5,145 nt of DNA from Ruminococcaceae bacterium UBA945 (GTDB lineage: Bacteria; Bacillota; Clostridia; Oscillospirales; Acutalibacteraceae). Each line of letters begins with the position of its first letter. Position 1 is the stretch's first letter. Positions 3,995-5,145 of the stretch are shown in pieces. The DNA lies in contig DBCZ01000003.1 in NCBI GenBank assembly GCA_002293315.1, positions 788-5,932 on the forward strand, in the 5' to 3' direction. The position numbers and the translations under genes were made by a program. The notes under the pieces were generated by a model, which saw only the letters and a list, made by a program, of their open reading frames with translations, made no database searches and was not told the origin of the DNA.

Positions 3995-5145
3995 TACCAT
4001 AATTTCCCATCTTCCTCAAACGCCGCTATCCAGTAATCGTCAAGGGTTTTCAGAAGCTCGTCGGCGGTCACTTTTTCCTTGAGGAAGTCGGCGTAGAGCT
4101 TATTTGCCATGTCGGCGAAGCCGTCATAGGCCTCATACATTCTCGGCTGCGTGGCGTATTTGAACGCATTTGTGCGCTTGCCCATTGAAGTGAATGCCCA
4201 GAATTTGGAATCGTTGAAATATGCGTCGAGCTCAATAGCGTCTGAATGCACGGGAATAAAGCTTAATTCTCTCGCGAGGTAGGTGTTGTTGTCGGAATTG
4301 CACAGATAGCGCAGGAAATGCGCCATAACATCGCTGTTTGAGCTGTTCCATGTGATGCCCCACGCCCTGAAGTCGTCTCTTACCGCCGAGCCGCCTTTCT
4401 CGACGGGATAAGGAACGACGTCCCATTCACCATCGGCCATGCCCTCTTCGCACAGCTTGATGCCCTGAGGCCCGGCAATCAGAAAATTCGCCTCGCCGTT
4501 TATGAAGGCCTCTATCGCGGCTGTTTCTCCCTTGCCCTCGAATTTATCAATTATCAGCCTTTCATTGAGGTCTTTATAGTAGCCGAGGGCTTCTTTGGCG
4601 TCCGGCGTAGAGAAAATCGTCTTACCGTATTCCTCGCCGAGCTCACGGTTGGCATACATATAATAGGCCGCCGCGCCGCTGTCTATCCTGTCGAAGCCGA
4701 TTTTGCTCCAGTAAATTGTGTCGATGAAGTTATAATCCGTTGCGTTGTCCGAGAGTGCGATGTCGATTTCGGCGGCATTTGAGGGCAGGGCCCTCATCGC
4801 CTCGGCCATCGTGAGCAAGGTGTTCCAGTGGCGGGGCGCGGTGATGCCGTTGTAATCCGTTTCGATGGCCTCCGGGTTTTGCGGGTCTATTTCGAGCTCC
4901 GAGAGACGGTCTGCGCGGTAATAGAGCGCGTCATAGTAAATCCCGTACGGTATCACATAAGGCACGGCGATTTTATTGCCCTTGTCGTCAAACTCGATGA
5001 TAGATTTCAGCACGGTTTTCGCCGCGGTGGAAAGCGTATAGCCCTCGTCCCACGAAGCGATGTATTCTGAAAGATTCATGAGCCAGTTCTTTTTCACATA
5101 GCTGCGAAGCCTGTCTTCACCGCGCACCTCGACGGCGTCATATTG
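3994..5145 (-). CDS. ABC-transporter extracellular solute-binding protein (family 1-like), 5'-truncated by window edge
   Basis: Extracytoplasmic binding component of an ABC importer, most like the MalE-type family 1 proteins that capture sugars or oligosaccharides; the ligand cannot be told. 383 residues are visible and the frame stays open to the window edge (first codons Q-Y-D-A-V-E-V), so the GTG at 5127 is not taken as the start; the signal peptide and any lipobox cysteine lie upstream. Family-typical parts are WLMNLSEYI near the visible start, VIPYGIYYDALYYRADRL, AFINGEANFLIAGPQGI (the characteristic ligand-cleft segment), WDVVPYPVEKGG, AWGITWNSSNSDVMAHFLRYL, ELSFIPVHSDA, and the C-terminal FLKEKVTADELLKTLDDYW. 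It ends in TAG at 3994-3996, touching a hairpin. No permease gene follows; partners must lie upstream or elsewhere, or this is an orphan binding protein. Confidence 0.88.
   Translation of the reverse strand, partial: QYDAVEVRGEDRLRSYVKKNWLMNLSEYIASWDEGYTLSTAAKTVLKSIIEFDDKGNKIAVPYVIPYGIYYDALYYRADRLSELEIDPQNPEAIETDYNGITAPRHWNTLLTMAEAMRALPSNAAEIDIALSDNATDYNFIDTIYWSKIGFDRIDSGAAAYYMYANRELGEEYGKTIFSTPDAKEALGYYKDLNERLIIDKFEGKGETAAIEAFINGEANFLIAGPQGIKLCEEGMADGEWDVVPYPVEKGGSAVRDDFRAWGITWNSSNSDVMAHFLRYLCNSDNNTYLARELSFIPVHSDAIELDAYFNDSKFWAFTSMGKRTNAFKYATQPRMYEAYDGFADMANKLYADFLKEKVTADELLKTLDDYWIAAFEEDGKLW

Noticed and set aside
3884..4000. A longer thyX start, adding 39 residues
   Set aside because: The added stretch would translate the intergenic hairpins, has no ribosome site at its start, and ThyX proteins normally begin near the MKVKLI segment.
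3470..4036. A 188-codon open frame on the plus strand
   Set aside because: Antisense to thyX and the intergenic element; no recognisable motifs.
5125..5127. GTG as the start of the solute-binding protein
   Set aside because: The frame is open to the window edge, the sequence before the GTG looks like mature protein, and no signal peptide follows the GTG.

Overview
The window carries six protein genes, all on the minus strand, read from right to left: the end of an ABC-transporter substrate-binding protein, thyX, tmk, a DJ-1/PfpI-family protein, a 5-formyltetrahydrofolate cyclo-ligase, and the first 357 residues of mltG. Both outer genes are cut by the window edges. The best guess for the organism is an anaerobic Bacillota of class Clostridia with moderate GC content. 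The reasons are strong GGAGG-type ribosome binding sites, the ThyX type with a Cys-rich tail, closely packed co-directional genes, and structured intergenic repeats of a sort I associate with gut Clostridia. This placement is inference and no marker gene fixes it.

Region by region (minus-strand order): 5145-3994 is a family-1-like extracellular solute-binding protein with its N-terminus outside the window. 3993-3884 is a 110-base gap filled with inverted and direct repeats. 3883-3122 is thyX, followed after 12 bases by tmk (3109-2453). 2452-2250 is a 203-base gap holding a heptanucleotide tandem array, which runs into the tmk stop codon, and a structured repeat element with two long hairpins. 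2249-1707 is the DJ-1-like gene, overlapping the cyclo-ligase gene (1719-1153) by 13 bases. A weak intrinsic terminator and a candidate promoter lie between that gene and mltG (from 1073).

ThyX makes dTMP from dUMP using methylene-tetrahydrofolate and reduced flavin, and Tmk phosphorylates dTMP to dTDP, so these two are consecutive pathway steps and look translationally coupled. The cyclo-ligase returns 5-formyl-tetrahydrofolate to the active folate pool that ThyX draws on, so the middle of the window is a loose thymidylate/folate neighbourhood. DJ-1-like protein and cyclo-ligase form a second two-gene unit. MltG (septal/elongation peptidoglycan processing) and the solute-binding protein have no evident link to it.

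I see no new multi-gene system. The genes are ordinary housekeeping genes. What deserves a second look is between them: a 7-bp array that supplies the tmk stop codon, stops all three frames and repeats a -35-like TTGACA, and two hairpin elements sharing the motif CAAAC-TYC-GTTTG, one with mutually exclusive pairing options ahead of thyX.
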